Source of the DNA: Malaya genurostris
Lineage: Eukaryota > Arthropoda > Insecta > Diptera > Culicidae
DNA length: 64,000 nucleotides
Direction: 5' to 3'
Assembly: GCF_030247185.1 (NCBI RefSeq)
Contig: NC_080571.1
Span: 213,035,380 to 213,099,379, forward strand
How positions within the stretch are numbered: the first letter of the stretch is position 1; each line of letters begins with the position of its first letter. Below the pieces are notes generated by a model that was given only the letters and a program-made list of their open reading frames with translations, searched no databases and was not told the DNA's origin. Below, in pieces: positions 1-11,307 of the stretch. The position numbers and the translations under genes were made by a program.

Positions 1-44
1 ATCACGTCTTTCTCGGCGGTCTCGCCGTCCGTTCTGTTTCCCAT
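1..44 (-). CDS. Possible N-terminus of a minus-strand gene running off the left edge
   Basis: Reading the minus strand from position 44 gives an ATG followed by an open frame to the window edge (MGNRTDGETAEKDV). The frame stays open upstream to a stop at 201-203, with no other ATG between, so 44 would be the first Met. The surrounding 1-660 bp is clearly more GC-rich than the rest of the window, as expected for a first exon and 5' UTR. MGN could be an N-myristoylation signal, but 14 residues are too few to assign a family. This could equally be chance coding in a GC-rich patch. Confidence 0.25.
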   Translation of the reverse strand, partial: MGNRTDGETAEKDV

Positions 45-2380
45 GAAGTTCAGATTTGCCGCAGCAGCGAAATTCCTCAGGCAGCTTTCCCGGGTGATCC
101 TCGTGCGAAGTGGGAGTCGTTTCCGTCCTGTTTCTTCTTCTGGTTCTGCCTGTCGACTCCAGCGCCAAACCTCGGAATCGGCTCTCCGGATACCCTCGTG
201 CTATCCACGATAATGCGACGATTGCACTTCCAGGGGAAACGCTGACCCCTCACTGATTCTTCACCACTTCGGATTTTACCGCCTCCGCACAGGAATCCGA
301 TTCACAACGGCCCTGCGAAAACTGCTTGCTACACCGCTGCAGTGCGATCACACAGCGACGCCGGAACCACTCGGGGAACGCTTGACACGGGAACTCTGGA
401 TGTTGGCGTGGTGATTACTCCCAATTTTTGCTGTGAACGGGTCAACATCCAAGTCCGTTGATTTTTATCGAAACCACCGATAAGGATCGCTGACCAGGAC
501 GTCATTCACTCGGGACTCCCGGGACACGCGGTCACGGTTTTTTCAGTCGCTTGCTTCACACTTTCCCGGCCTTCTTTTTTTCACGTCCTCTCGCTCGCGT
601 GTTCACCCAAAAACTGATTTGTCATTTTTCCCCTCCGTCCGGCCGGCGTATTCAAAATAATAATCTATACCGTTTCGCTCTTCAAGCGAGTAATTTACTA
701 TTGTCTCTGTTTTAATGCAGAGTGTTTCGTGCACGCTTAACACAAACCCCTCATGAACCTTAAGTTACTAAATTAACTGTAACACCAAATTGTTCTTGAT
801 TTGCACTAAACTGAGGATAATTACCTTCGATTTGCGAAAAACAAATCCTAATAGTTCTTTAGAAAACTTTTAGAGCCATTAGAACGGCTGATTTTGTGTA
901 ATGCTCTCCACCGTTGTTTTTTCACCAATGCTAATGACTGGCAGCTGTGACGTAATCGCTCTTGTCGAAAGCGAAACTAGCTTTGCAAACGACAAAAAAT
1001 ACATCTGCTCGCAGTGGCGATAGAAACCAAACTGATTCAAATTTTGTTAAGAGATTCCCTTTTTTGTTATTTCGTTTGTAGCTTTTTCAATAATGGGCGG
1101 TCCTAACGGCTATAAAAATAGCCGCATACAGAATTTTAATGTCGATTATTTCATTTCGGATTTGCATAATTTATTGAAAGAAACTATCAATATGCTGTAG
1201 GGATTCGTTTCTAGCATTCAGAAGGACCAAATTGAGGAACTCACTACGATATTCACAACTTTTTGGAACCTTTTTTTAGAACGATTTGTTGTACAGCAGC
1301 AGATATTTTGTTCTCTTCCTCAGAACGCGTTCTGATTGGCTGGTGTTGACATGGGTCAAATGAGATAGGTTTTTCAATAGTGTACTATTGAAATACTTCA
1401 ATGCTTTTGCTATACACGTTTAAGTTGAAAAATTTCGATTCTATTGGTAGTTAGATTATATAAATCCTTCCATAGATCACTGAGCTATGAGCTTTCAAAA
1501 TACGAGAAAGGCAAACGCGCCTTATGAATTATCCTCTTTGATACTCGTTTATACCAAACATTATGCCACACAACTGAAAATTTTATCATAAAATTGTGAT
1601 TATATTTCCGATGGCATGTAGCAAAATTATGTTGATTCGTTAGATACAACAAGAGATATTCACGATCAAAAACTTATCACTCTCTCAGAGGGTAAATATT
1701 GAAAAGGCACCCCATAGTAAAGTAAGTCGTATTCACGACAAAATCAACAGAATTTTGTGCAGTTTTTGATAACATTGAAACTTCTCAACTCATTGACAAA
1801 ATGAAACGAAACCAAATTTGAGGAATACAATTGAGAAGATTATAATGAACATAAGTGAAACTGGAGTCATTTCTTTCATTTTATTGTATTGTAATTTTCA
1901 CTGGTGGTAAGATTACTGTCTGAAAAAACTTCGAAAACCTCTAAAAAGTCTGCAAAACTGCATAGTTTGCTAAAAAAGAAAATTCATCAAATTCACATAA
2001 AATCTGCAACTTGGTATCTGTGATTCTGACGCTCATTATTTCGCAATTCTGCGACGATTCCGTCGCATTCTATGCTAAGCTGAAATTCGCAATACTAATC
2101 GAACCAATAATCGTAGGAAATTATTCGATTACTGCGATTATCTGAAAGAATTCAATCGATTAAATTTCATTCGATTAACTGTGCCTTTACTCGATTATTC
2201 GATTAATCGATCGATATTACGACATCTCTACGCGCGAATCGATGACAGCCTCTTAATCTTTGATTTGTTATTTAAATTTGATATCTATACATAAAATTAT
2301 CAGATACCTATAGCTTTAGATGTTATTTTACTAGCACCAATGAATTTTGTCCTTTTCAAAAATAATTTTTCATCATCTGT
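45..2380. other. Intergenic region, GC-rich left part then AT-rich
   Basis: Positions 45-660 are GC-rich and could be the 5' UTR and promoter of the minus-strand gene suggested at 1-44. From about 660 onward the DNA is AT-rich. Positions 2097-2215 hold many copies of an ATTCGATTA-like word, probably the end of a decayed repeat. I see no supported gene here. Confidence 0.5.
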
Positions 2381-4279
2381 ATGATAATGGAAAATATAGG
2401 CGAAACGGAAGCATATATTCTTCATGTTTTGAAAACCGCTGATTCGGCCAAACAAGAAAAAGACTCGTTCAAAAAAGTTGACTTACTCAGAACATCGACA
2501 TCTCAATTGTTCGCGGAAGCACTTAGAAGGTAATTATTTTGTAATTAATTCGGAAGACATGAAACTGATATTTTGAATATTTTTACAATGAATGCCTTTA
2601 GCAATGACGAACGCTTCGCTTGTTCACTTCTTCAGTGCCATTTGGATACGTACCAGGAAGCAGTAATTGATCCAGATTCGGTAAATAATTATTGCGATGA
2701 AGTGTTAAATTTATTGGAAACACAAACGGAATGTGATGAAAAAGACGAAAAAGTTATTGAGGAAATTGCGCTGGGAGATCCTTTAAGTTATTTAACTGAA
2801 AAAAGACATTGTAAGGGGTGCTTTGAAGATTGTGTTACATGGCAACTAGATGACAATCTTACTAAATCTGTTTTCAAACAGAAAACCCTTACAAATGAAA
2901 ATGCGTCTAATATAAATCATGTATCTGCTTCGCTCAATTCCAATGAACTGCTCAACATGGGTAAAATTAAATCCAGAACAGTTCAAGAACTTTCACGTCG
3001 TATATTTGATCAGAAAAAATCAGAATCTTTAGATAATGTACCTAAGGAGGAGGAAAGAAACTGTAACGATGCAGCGACTAGTTCTTTTCGGACGGCTAAA
3101 GATGAGTTACAAATTCAAAATCTAAAAGTAATGTAAACGCTTTCACATTGAACCGGCTTCACCACGTTTTTTTGTTTACAGAAATACGGAAACGTTAATC
3201 CACCAGGTAAAACTCCTCTTTTTGCATATGGTAAAAAATCGCTTGGAGGTCGTCGAACGTTAGGAAGCAGGTTTGTTTGTCCGATACGTGATGAGAGCAC
3301 TGAAAAGCCAGCCATTAGCTCCCAAGGATCTAACCACAGTCAAAACAGTGAGGATGAAGAAATAGATGAACGTTTGCGACACATAGATCCCAAAATGATT
3401 GAGTTGATTCGTAGTGAAATTATGGATCGGTTCACTCCTCTGACATGGGATGATATTGCTGGATTGGATTATGCGAAGACAACTATTCAGGAGGCTGTAG
3501 TTTGGCCCATTTTAAGGCCAGACATATTCACTGGATTGCGTCGACCTCCTCGTGGGATTCTTTTGTTCGGACCTCCAGGAACAGGGAAAACTTTGATTGG
3601 AAAATGCATTGCATCACAATCGAAGTCTACATTTTTCAGTATTAGTGCGTCTTCTTTAACATCCAAATGGATCGGCGATGGAGAAAAAATGGTTAGAGCG
3701 CTATTCGCAGTAGCAACTGTTCATCAACCAGCGGTTGTGTTCATCGACGAAATTGATTCGCTTCTTTGTCAGAGGTCGGAAACAGAACATGAAAGTTCAC
3801 GAAGATTGAAGACGGAATTTTTGGTGCAATTGGATGGTGCTGCTACCGGCGAAGATGATCGTATTCTGATTGTAGGAGCTACAAACAGGCCGCAGGAGCT
3901 CGATGAAGCTGCTCGTAGACGACTCGTGAAAAGATTGTACATTCCGTTGCCAGAACTTTCAGCTAGGATTAAGATACTGTCTCGACTTTTAGCGAATGAG
4001 AAGAGTTCACTTTTATCTGACGAAATGACCGTGATTGGCCAACTCACCGAAGGATTTTCCGGGGCAGATATGAAAGTTTTGTGTCACGAAGCTTCGATGG
4101 GACCAATACGTTCGATCCCGTTCGAACAGCTTAGTCGGATAGGCAAAGATGAGGTTCGCCCGGTTTGCTATGCAGATTTTAAGAATGCACTTGAAAGGGT
4201 TCGTGCTAGTGTGTCGCAGAAAGATCTTACACAGTATGTGCAGTGGGATAGATGTTACGGGTCAGGAGCCTCTTGCTGA
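2381..4279 (+). CDS. FIGNL1: Fidgetin-like protein 1 (AAA ATPase), three exons
   Basis: The coding exons are 2381-2529, 2602-3127 and 3182-4279. They join in frame at GT-AG introns to give 590 residues, close to the usual FIGNL1 length. The C-terminal half is a meiotic-clade AAA ATPase. Walker A (GPPGTGKT) is at about 355-362, Walker B (VVFIDEID) at 410-417 and the second region of homology (GATNRP...ARRR) at 457-472, followed by a Vps4-type C-terminal segment. Ahead of the ATPase are FRTA (212-215) and FVCPI (256-260). They correspond in position to the FxxA and FVPP motifs of the RAD51-binding region known from vertebrate FIGNL1. The family strips RAD51 from DNA in homologous recombination and may act on microtubules. 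The start at 2381 has an in-frame ATG two codons later. A poly(A) signal ATTAAA lies at 4356. The gene is convergent with COX6C, 123 bp between stops. Confidence 0.93.
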
Positions 4280-4402
4280 CAAACGCATAATAGTAAATGC
4301 TATTTTGTCGGATAAGAACGAAACCATGTAATGTTCTGGGTTATTTCATTTATTCATTAAATATATGCACAATGTTCACTGAACTATATACTTTTGTTTC
4401 TA

Positions 4403-4698
4403 TTAATCTTGCACGGATTCCAAAAGTCCAGCTTTTCTCATACGCTCAAAGTGCGCGTTCGCGTCATAGGTCCTAAAACATAAAAGTTGATAATTTATGA
4501 CTGATTCATGTTACGATTGAAGTAAATTTACTTATAGAAATTGGCGTAAGCTTCTTTCTTTGGATCGACATACAAAACCTTGGTTATGATAACCGAAACG
4601 GTGCATATAACACCAGCCACTATAAGATTACGTTTTATCGAGGCATTGTGCAATCCTCGCAGGACGGGTTTAGGGATCCTTGTGGTAACTTCCGACAT
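4403..4698 (-). CDS. COX6C: Cytochrome c oxidase subunit 6C, two exons
   Basis: The exons are 4698-4532 and 4472-4403 on the minus strand. The join at 4531/4473 restores a Lys codon and gives 78 residues, about the size of Drosophila cyclope (cype). The protein has a short N-terminal segment (MSEVTTRIPKP), one hydrophobic helix (about residues 27-46, NLIVAGVICTVSVIITKVLY) and a charged C-terminus with YDANAHFERMRKAG, all characteristic of the family. It is a nuclear-encoded subunit of mitochondrial complex IV in the inner membrane. A splice acceptor (CTATTTTCAG) sits directly before the ATG, so a 5' UTR exon probably lies upstream, around 4720-5230. Its small size and intron hide it from a simple ORF scan. 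Confidence 0.9.
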
Positions 4699-5445
4699 CT
4701 GAAAATAGTGAATATTATGTAATGAGTATAAACACTTATAACATGAGTTCTGAGAAAATTTTCATTTTAATAATCTGAATTCTTCTAGTATGTCTCATAA
4801 TTTTCTACTAAAATATCAGAATTACCTTTGAAAACCGAACGACTTCAGAAAATATACTTCAAAAAATTTTCTTCGAAGAGTTTCTGCGAACAGATGTATT
4901 TAATAAAAATTGGAATGATTTAAAAACGATAGATATAGGAAACTTAGCAAATATAATTCTATCAAACAATTATTTTTCAAGCGTTTTAAAGATTTACATA
5001 TTATTGAAACTAGGTGGGAATTTTTTTATCTAGATCGAAAAATACACACTGTAATATAATTTCAAAACAAGCTCTTTCGCAGTTAACTCGTCTGGAATTG
5101 GATTCGTAATTCAGTATTCTCCTAAGACAAGACCTGACAACTGGCTTCTTATTCTTCCTTCCGAATCATCTTTCTCGTCATTTTCGCCCTGTGGAATAAA
5201 TACCAACGTATCGGCTACAGTGCAGCCATATTTACAGATTTTTTTTAATAACTATGCTAGGAAAAAATATTACATTTAAATTTTTAGACTTTAGGTTTTT
5301 GATTTGAAATAAACATAAAACATGTTTTGGTGAATGCATTTCTTTATTATATATTAATGCTTAAAAACAATTAATTGAGCTTTGATGACAAAACACGAAA
5401 TATCTCATGTTGAACGAAAAATCGAATCCATTGTTGACGTATTAC
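4699..5445. other. Upstream region of COX6C
   Basis: This AT-rich stretch should contain the 5' UTR exon and promoter of the minus-strand COX6C gene; I could not fix their positions. Positions 5088-5131 resemble one arm of the inverted-repeat element found complete at 47715-47857. Confidence 0.35.
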
Positions 5446-6156
5446 CACAGACTAACAGACAGAACACTCAAATTAGATTCTTTAACCATATAAACGGTCA
5501 TTTCGAATATTCCTTTAGTTGGGACAGTACTCGCATATGTCATGATGGCGCCACGTTACCCTATCAAATACATCCTGTCTGTCATCTAGACTGTGTTTAT
5601 TTTTTTCATTTACCAACCGAGTTGCCATTCATACAGAATTACCTGTAATGTATTGATTTGTATACCTCCATGCGAATTTCATGCAGGATACAGATTAATT
5701 ACATATTGCCAAAACTATATACAGAATTGTGCCTACTTCTCATCCTACAACGCAATACAAAATCGAACCCGTTTTGTTACAATATTTACTTGCTTCTGGT
5801 CTTAATTTCGGATGAAAATTACCAACACAATCAAAAATAGTCTAGATGAACAACGTTGAGTAAAATAAATGTTTACTTTCCAACATCGCTAAAAAAGTTA
5901 AATATATTATCAACGTACTACAATAATTTATTGTGACGATTCATTATCAAATATTTTGATGAAATCAGGCAACCCTGTAAGCAGCTGATCGGTGTTGACA
6001 AACGAGGGGAAACCAACTAGTAAAAAACCTTTTACGTAACACAAGGGGTGTACCGATAGTAAATAGTTCGCGCAGTACAATATAGGTGGTACTAGTGCAT
6101 CACGAAAAATGATTTTTATAACAATTTACTCATACTGTCATGTCTGTTAGTCTGTG
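5446..6156 (+). mobile_element. Non-autonomous DNA transposon, copy 1 of a three-copy family (7-bp TSD)
   Basis: This 711-bp element starts CACAGACTAACAGACAG and ends with its inverted complement (CTGTTAGTCTGTG). It is flanked by the direct repeat GTATTAC at 5439-5445 and 6157-6163. Related copies lie at 27224-27942 (opposite orientation) and 32847-33560. The three share most of their length, so the short open frames inside are not genes. Termini starting with CA and a 7-bp target duplication would fit the P or Dada superfamilies, but no transposase is present to confirm this. Confidence 0.88.
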
Positions 6157-7564
6157 GTATTACCGGATCTTTTGGAAACCGGAAAAAGTCAGATTTGGAT
6201 AGAAATGCTTAATGCGACCACAGTGTGGAACACAACAGTTCATTCTTCTCGTAAAACTAAACACACTTTTGAGTTTACACTAATTTAACAAATCTTTTTT
6301 GGTTACACTTTAATTCACTAACAAGAAAAACTGCTTGATGCCTATTTTAATTACACAGTCTTGCCACTATAATCATTTATTACCAATGAGATTGAAAAAA
6401 AAGTGAAACATTCTCCAAAAATTTTCATTTTCATTGGTGAGCTAAAATTATACAATTTAATAAATTTGTTTTCTGATTTTCTTTATACTTGGCATCATTG
6501 CTCGCGTACCCTGCAAAAGTTTTTTCTTTTCACAATGTGCAGGTGGCAACATCAAAATCAGCCAATCAGAAACTGGTCCATTTTGGAACAAAAGCAGCCC
6601 CCCCTTGTCTTAGGTATTTTCCAAACAAATTCCGAAACAGATGTTGTTGCATCCGAAAGCAATCCGAGTTGGAATCAGTTGTTGCATCTGATTCGGAATT
6701 TGTTTGGAAATCATACTGAACTACGAATCAACTTCCAGACAAGTTGACTGGGTTGCTTCTTCCCGCTTGTGAGGAATTCTGGCAACCATCAGAAGGCTGG
6801 CTGTCAAAATTGTCCAGGCGAAATTGCGTCATTATTTCGCCTCACGTGACCTTCTTTTTTTTCTTTTATTTATTCGACTTTATTTGATATTCGTCAATCC
6901 CGCATGTACATACAAAAAAAAAACGAATCTTGAGACTAGGTGAAATATGGGTATGTTTGGTAGTGAGAAAGCAATGTTATTGGTAATAACATTTTCCCTA
7001 ATTAGTATATGAAGGGTAATAATTTATTGCCTTTAATATGTACTTTTTATTGAAAAAATAAAATTAAGACTAAAAATGTAGAACCGATTCAAACCGGTTC
7101 TGCCAATCTTGTATGGCAAGAATCCGACAGAAACAGAAGCGTTAATAACCGCTAGGCGAAATTCTCTGCCAGAAAAGGTTGTTGCATTGTTGCCAGACTT
7201 TTGCCAGAATTCTGACAGAACTCTGGCAAAAATGGCTGACAGACATAACCAGCCGTCTGGGGGGAAATCTGCCCGCCGCTTACAAGTGGGTTGTGTCGCA
7301 TTGTGCAAATTGTTTAAGTGTTTGCTCGTGAAAATCGATTCGAATTGATTTCTTAAATTTAATGCTGGACCATTTGGAGATGCTATATATTATACAATTT
7401 TCATAATAAAGATAAAGTTTTATGATGTCAACTACTTCAGTCTGTAAACAAATACTTCTCATGAAATTCTTAGCAACACAGTAATAATCATTGCCAATGG
7501 TATGAATTTTTGAACTCAAGCTATTAAAGTTTTGACAGGTACTTTTTGCACATACTAATATTAG
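6157..7564. repeat. Repeat-derived intergenic DNA with an inverted repeat
   Basis: No gene is supported. About 6618-6710 forms an inverted repeat: CCAAACAAATTCCGAA is matched by TTCGGAATTTGTTTGG. This is followed to 6752 by an arm like that of the 47715-47857 element (CAGACAAGTTGACTGGG). Positions 7100-7290 contain repeated words such as TTCTGACAGAACTCTGGC, probably a decayed transposon. Confidence 0.45.
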
Positions 7565-7956
7565 CAGGGATGCCAGGTCATTTTTTCAAAAATCTGTGAT
7601 CAAGCCAAAAACCTGTCTGTGAAAATCTGTGCACGTTTCCCGTACCATAATAGCAGATCGGAATCAATTTGATGAGCAAAAAAAGTTGATCGAAATCATT
7701 TTGGTGAGCAAATAAAAAAAGGTCTCACTACTAACACGCTCTGTACCTTTTTACTCAACCGCTCTGTACTTTTAGGTGCTAAACTGTGCTCGATTTAAAA
7801 ATCTGTGATTTATTTCAGAATCTGTGAAAATCTGTGATCATTTTCAGAAATCTGTGAAAATCTGTACCATTTTTAAAATCTCTGCAGAAAGTTGAAAATC
7901 TGTGAAACACAGATTAATCTGCGAACCTGGCATTATTAATCTGTGTACAACCTGGC
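7565..7956. mobile_element. Decayed hAT-like MITE with CTGTGAAAAT repeats
   Basis: The left end reads CAGGGATGCCAGGT, matching the CAGAGATGCCAGGT terminus of the clean copies at 31227 and 31931. The right end carries the complement (ACCTGGCAT) but is eroded and possibly duplicated. The word TAATATTAG flanks both sides and may be the target duplication. The interior is built of repeated 'AAATCTGTGA' units. No coding capacity is visible. Confidence 0.6.
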
Positions 7957-8125
7957 ATTATTAATATTAGTACAAATGCCATATGCCGTTCACATTAGGG
8001 ATACCAGGTTAAATTCTTAGCAGGCTTTAAAAAGTTTGTGCAATCTAACTAACATTTAACATTCGATAATAACTCGGGTCGGTCGATGCACTTAATTATT
8101 TCTAAAATATCGACAAAGGCATAGT

Positions 8126-8445
8126 ACAGGGGACTGGATGTGAGTAGGGATTTCATTCGTGTGAGGTCCAGACTCATGTCCAATCACTACACGTTAGATG
8201 CACATCTCCTTCGAATTGGACTTTCCGAGACTAATCATTGTGCTTGTGGCGAAGGTTATCGCGATATTGATCATGTCGTTTGGACATGCGTGGAGTATCG
8301 TGATGTCAGATCTGAACTAATAAATTCCTTGCGTACTCAAGGTAGACTATCCAATGTTCCAGTTCGCGACATTCTTGCTTGTCGTGATCGTTCTTACATG
8401 AAACTTCTTTATCATTTTATTAAGTCCATTGGAGTTCCAACTTAA
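8126..8445 (+). pseudogene. 5'-truncated LINE fragment: C-terminal end of ORF2
   Basis: The frame from about 8128 to the TAA at 8443-8445 aligns with the end of ORF2 of the LINE at 10866-17148: both have SRDFIRV.SRLMSNHY and HVVWTCVEY. It keeps the C-terminal zinc knuckle (CACGEGYRD followed by H and C) without a stop, whereas the longer copy has lost one of these cysteines. It is a separate, 5'-truncated insertion of a related I/Loa-type element. No poly(A) tail or target duplication was clear. Confidence 0.8.
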
Positions 8446-8705
8446 ATTTTATTTTATGTTAGACCCCTTTCTTTTCCATGAGTTCAACCAATAGCCAGCT
8501 ATATTAAATGAATGAAAGTGATGAACTGACACAAACAAACCTAAATAGTTATAAGTGTCGTGATTTTTTCTTGGAATTCTGCTATCTTTGTTCATCCTTT
8601 CAATTTTCAGGAGGAACATGCACCCGTTCTTCATGGAATTCGTCGAGTTAATCCTCTGCTTTTTTTCTTCCTGTTTCAGACTACTTGGATTGAAGTTTAC
8701 CGTTG

Positions 8706-8778
8706 TTTTATAGAATTTAGACTACATTGCGTCATTTAGTAAAACTAAATGACGCAATGTAGTCTAAATTCTATAAAA
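8706..8778. repeat. Perfect 35-bp inverted repeat with a 3-nt loop
   Basis: The arms 8706-8740 and 8744-8778 are exact reverse complements around AAA. The key words are ACTACATTGCGTCATTTAGT and its complement. A third partial copy of one arm (ACTACATTGCGTCATTTAG) lies at 8806-8829 in direct orientation. This looks like a recent foldback duplication or the tip of a MITE. The loop is too short for a normal pre-miRNA. Confidence 0.9.
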
Positions 8779-8829
8779 TATATAATTCTATGATTCTATG
8801 CTAAAACTACATTGCGTCATTTAGTAAAA

Positions 8830-9264
8830 CAATATAATTATTGTTCACAATATTATTTGAGTTTGTATCTGGATTACTAAGTAATTCAGTTATTATAATA
8901 TTTATTTCACGATGTATATTTTTTATTATTCTTTCTTGTGGTTGGATTATAATACCACAATAAGATCATGTACAAAATAAATGTATTTTATTTAATGTAA
9001 TTTATAATAGCAAATCGCTTGAAAAAAACAGTGTTTAGATTAACATACCAACATACTAATATGATATTCGAAATGTATTAGGTTTAAAGTACTATGTATT
9101 GTGGTTGACATGGCGAAGAAAAACTTATGTATATTGCCTATGAAATAAACGTATTTATGAGAAAAAAATTGATAATAACTATAATCCTTAAATATTCGCA
9201 GCGTTAATCAGAAATCTGTTAATTCTAAGATAAATTTGCATACGTGACATAACTATATATTCCT
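8830..9264. other. AT-rich intergenic DNA
   Basis: I see no gene, repeat pair or RNA feature here. Confidence 0.4.
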
Positions 9265-10139
9265 CCCAAGCAACCAAAAGTTCCACAATTACTTAAAAAA
9301 TCCATTCTCTTGCTGCTTAAAAGTACACGCGGAATTTTTGAGAACTTGAAAGTACATAACAAGTTCCGCGTGAACTTTCTCGCTGCTTAAGAGTACGCGT
9401 GGTACTTTTGGTAATTTGAAAGTACAGAACAAGTTGCGCGTAAACTTTTTCGCTGCATAGAATCTGAACAATGTATTCTAGAAGCAGCTTAGAAGTTCGT
9501 TCGGTTGCATCGCACGAACTTTGAAGTGTAGATGATTACTTAAAAAATGGGCTGTTAATCAATAGCATTCTGATTAACTTTGATAGCTACTTAAGCCAAA
9601 TCAGCCCCTTTTATCAGAACTTTTAGTTAGTTGGGTGTTTTTTTATGTACTGGGCTTATTTATATTCGAGTGCCTATAACAAGAGTGCCCGAATAAAAAA
9701 TATTGTAGAAAAACAATACGATTTGTTGTGACAAAACCTTCCACATCATTCATAGAAGCAGACCCACCTAGTGTGTAGCGATTTTATTTTTCAGTTTAGC
9801 AACGTCATAGCACGGCATTTAACATAGTTTGTCAGATGTATCACACTTGTGCAAACTCAGTGCTGCTACTTTCGCGTGAGCTTCTTTTTCAACTAACCAA
9901 AAGCCAGGATAAAGGGAAACGATTTGCAGCTTACGAAGTTCATATATAAGCAGCTTGTTTTTTTTAAAAATGATTATCTACACATGAATGTTTATACGAC
10001 GCAACTTCTAAGAAGCTTCTAGAATGAATTGTTCCTCTTCTAAGCAACGAGAAAGTGCACGCGGAGCTTGTTCCGTGTTTACAAGTTGTCAAAACTTTCG
10101 CAGTAAGAATGTGAATTTTGTAGAAACTTTGGTTGCGTA
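9265..10139. mobile_element. Probable non-autonomous element with CAACCAAA/TTTGGTTG ends
   Basis: The left side (AAGCAACCAAAAGTTCCAC) is roughly inverted at the right side (GTAGAAACTTTGGTTGCG). Inside, a block containing 'GCTGCTTAAAAGTACACGCGG' variants occurs twice in tandem (about 9313 and 9388), and its inverse (AACGAGAAAGTGCACGCGGA) occurs at about 10047. This is a symmetric, non-coding structure. No target duplication could be fixed, so the ends are approximate. Confidence 0.45.
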
Positions 10140-10578
10140 GGTTAACAATGATTTCCATATACTTTTACGTAAACGTATATCGCTTCTTATTTTTGCGTTT
10201 CGTCTTCGACTCATGTTTATATTGAATTGTAACCGTCACCTAAAGTGTTAAACATAAACCGATAAGCAGACGAAAGGCTAATGCTATTTGCAAAATTTTT
10301 GCGCCGAAGTACCATGACGCATATAATTTTTTTAGTAGAATTTGATATGAACATCCTAGTAATATGATGTCTTTGGTAGAGGGTATAGAGGATAGGAATA
10401 GACAAACTACAATCTATAAAAAATATCTGAATAGGTTATTTAAAAAGATTAAAAAATGTATGGAATGTTATGCCAGGACTTTGCTTTATGATGAAAAGAA
10501 AATAAAGAGACAAATCCATTTATTGTTTGCACGTTTTGTGTTGTCACTGTTATTTTTGACTTTAGGTATAAAAATCAC
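10140..10578. other. AT-rich intergenic DNA
   Basis: No supported gene. The short open frames present have no recognisable family. Confidence 0.35.
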
Positions 10579-10827
10579 CCTAGTCCAACGGGGCTCCAAC
10601 TCCTCATGTTAAAAATGGCTCAACAATGGATCTCTGTCTGCCGGGTTTGTTGAACGAAAAAAATGGCATTCGGTTCAACGGTCTGTTTCAAAATCGGCAA
10701 ACGAAGGTCCCGTGTTGGCCTCCCGTTGAACGATTGATTGGACTTTCATTGGACCAATGATCCAACGTATTGGACCAATGAAGGACCACCGTTGAACGTT
10801 TTTTTCTAAGTGGGCCTGCTGAGAGGG
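10579..10827 (+). mobile_element. Truncated copy of a ~480-bp MITE family
   Basis: Starting AGTCCAACGGGGCTCCAACT, this sequence recurs at 51174-51645 (minus) and 61679-62167 (plus). The right end, GCCTGCTGAGAGGG, is the complement of the left end of the full copies (CCCTCTCAGCAGGC). This copy has therefore lost its left half but keeps its right terminus. The LINE target duplication starts 25 bp further on. Confidence 0.7.
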
Positions 10828-11307
10828 TGGTTCCTGAAACCGGTGGTTCCTCAAACCACACCGGTCATTCGTAACCGAATGTTCGAAGTGAGCACACGCG
10901 TTTTTTTAACAATCGACATCGGTAAGACGAAGGTGCCTATCACAGCAGAGGCTGTAGTATAGGCATTAAATAAAAGTGATAAAAAGTAGCATCCCCGCAA
11001 GTGAGTTCTGTCTGTGCACCGGTTTTGTATCGGTATCAACAGTAGACGCTATTGTGCTATCCTCGGGCAGCAGTTATTTCTATTGTTTGCTACCCGCATC
11101 GCAGCAGCCCAATCCTGAGTCAAGGTCACGCTGAAGCACAACGAAGGAGTGAAGGAGCAACTCACCTAACAGCTTACCGTGACATACTGTTAAGTATTTT
11201 CTCAAACTTTTTCTTTCAACTTTTACTATTCATATATTTTCTTTTCATTTTATTTCTTTCTTTCTCATTTCAAGTGCGGGAGACTTCTTTACTCCCGCAC
11301 TTTAAAT

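Noticed and set aside
3769..4047. Minus-strand open frame of 92 codons
   Set aside because: It is antisense to the conserved AAA domain of FIGNL1.
5382..5840. Open frames of 60-88 codons
   Set aside because: They lie in the non-autonomous transposon copy and are not maintained in the other copies.
8706..8778. A microRNA precursor
   Set aside because: The 3-nt loop and fully perfect 35-bp stem do not fit Drosha/Dicer substrates.
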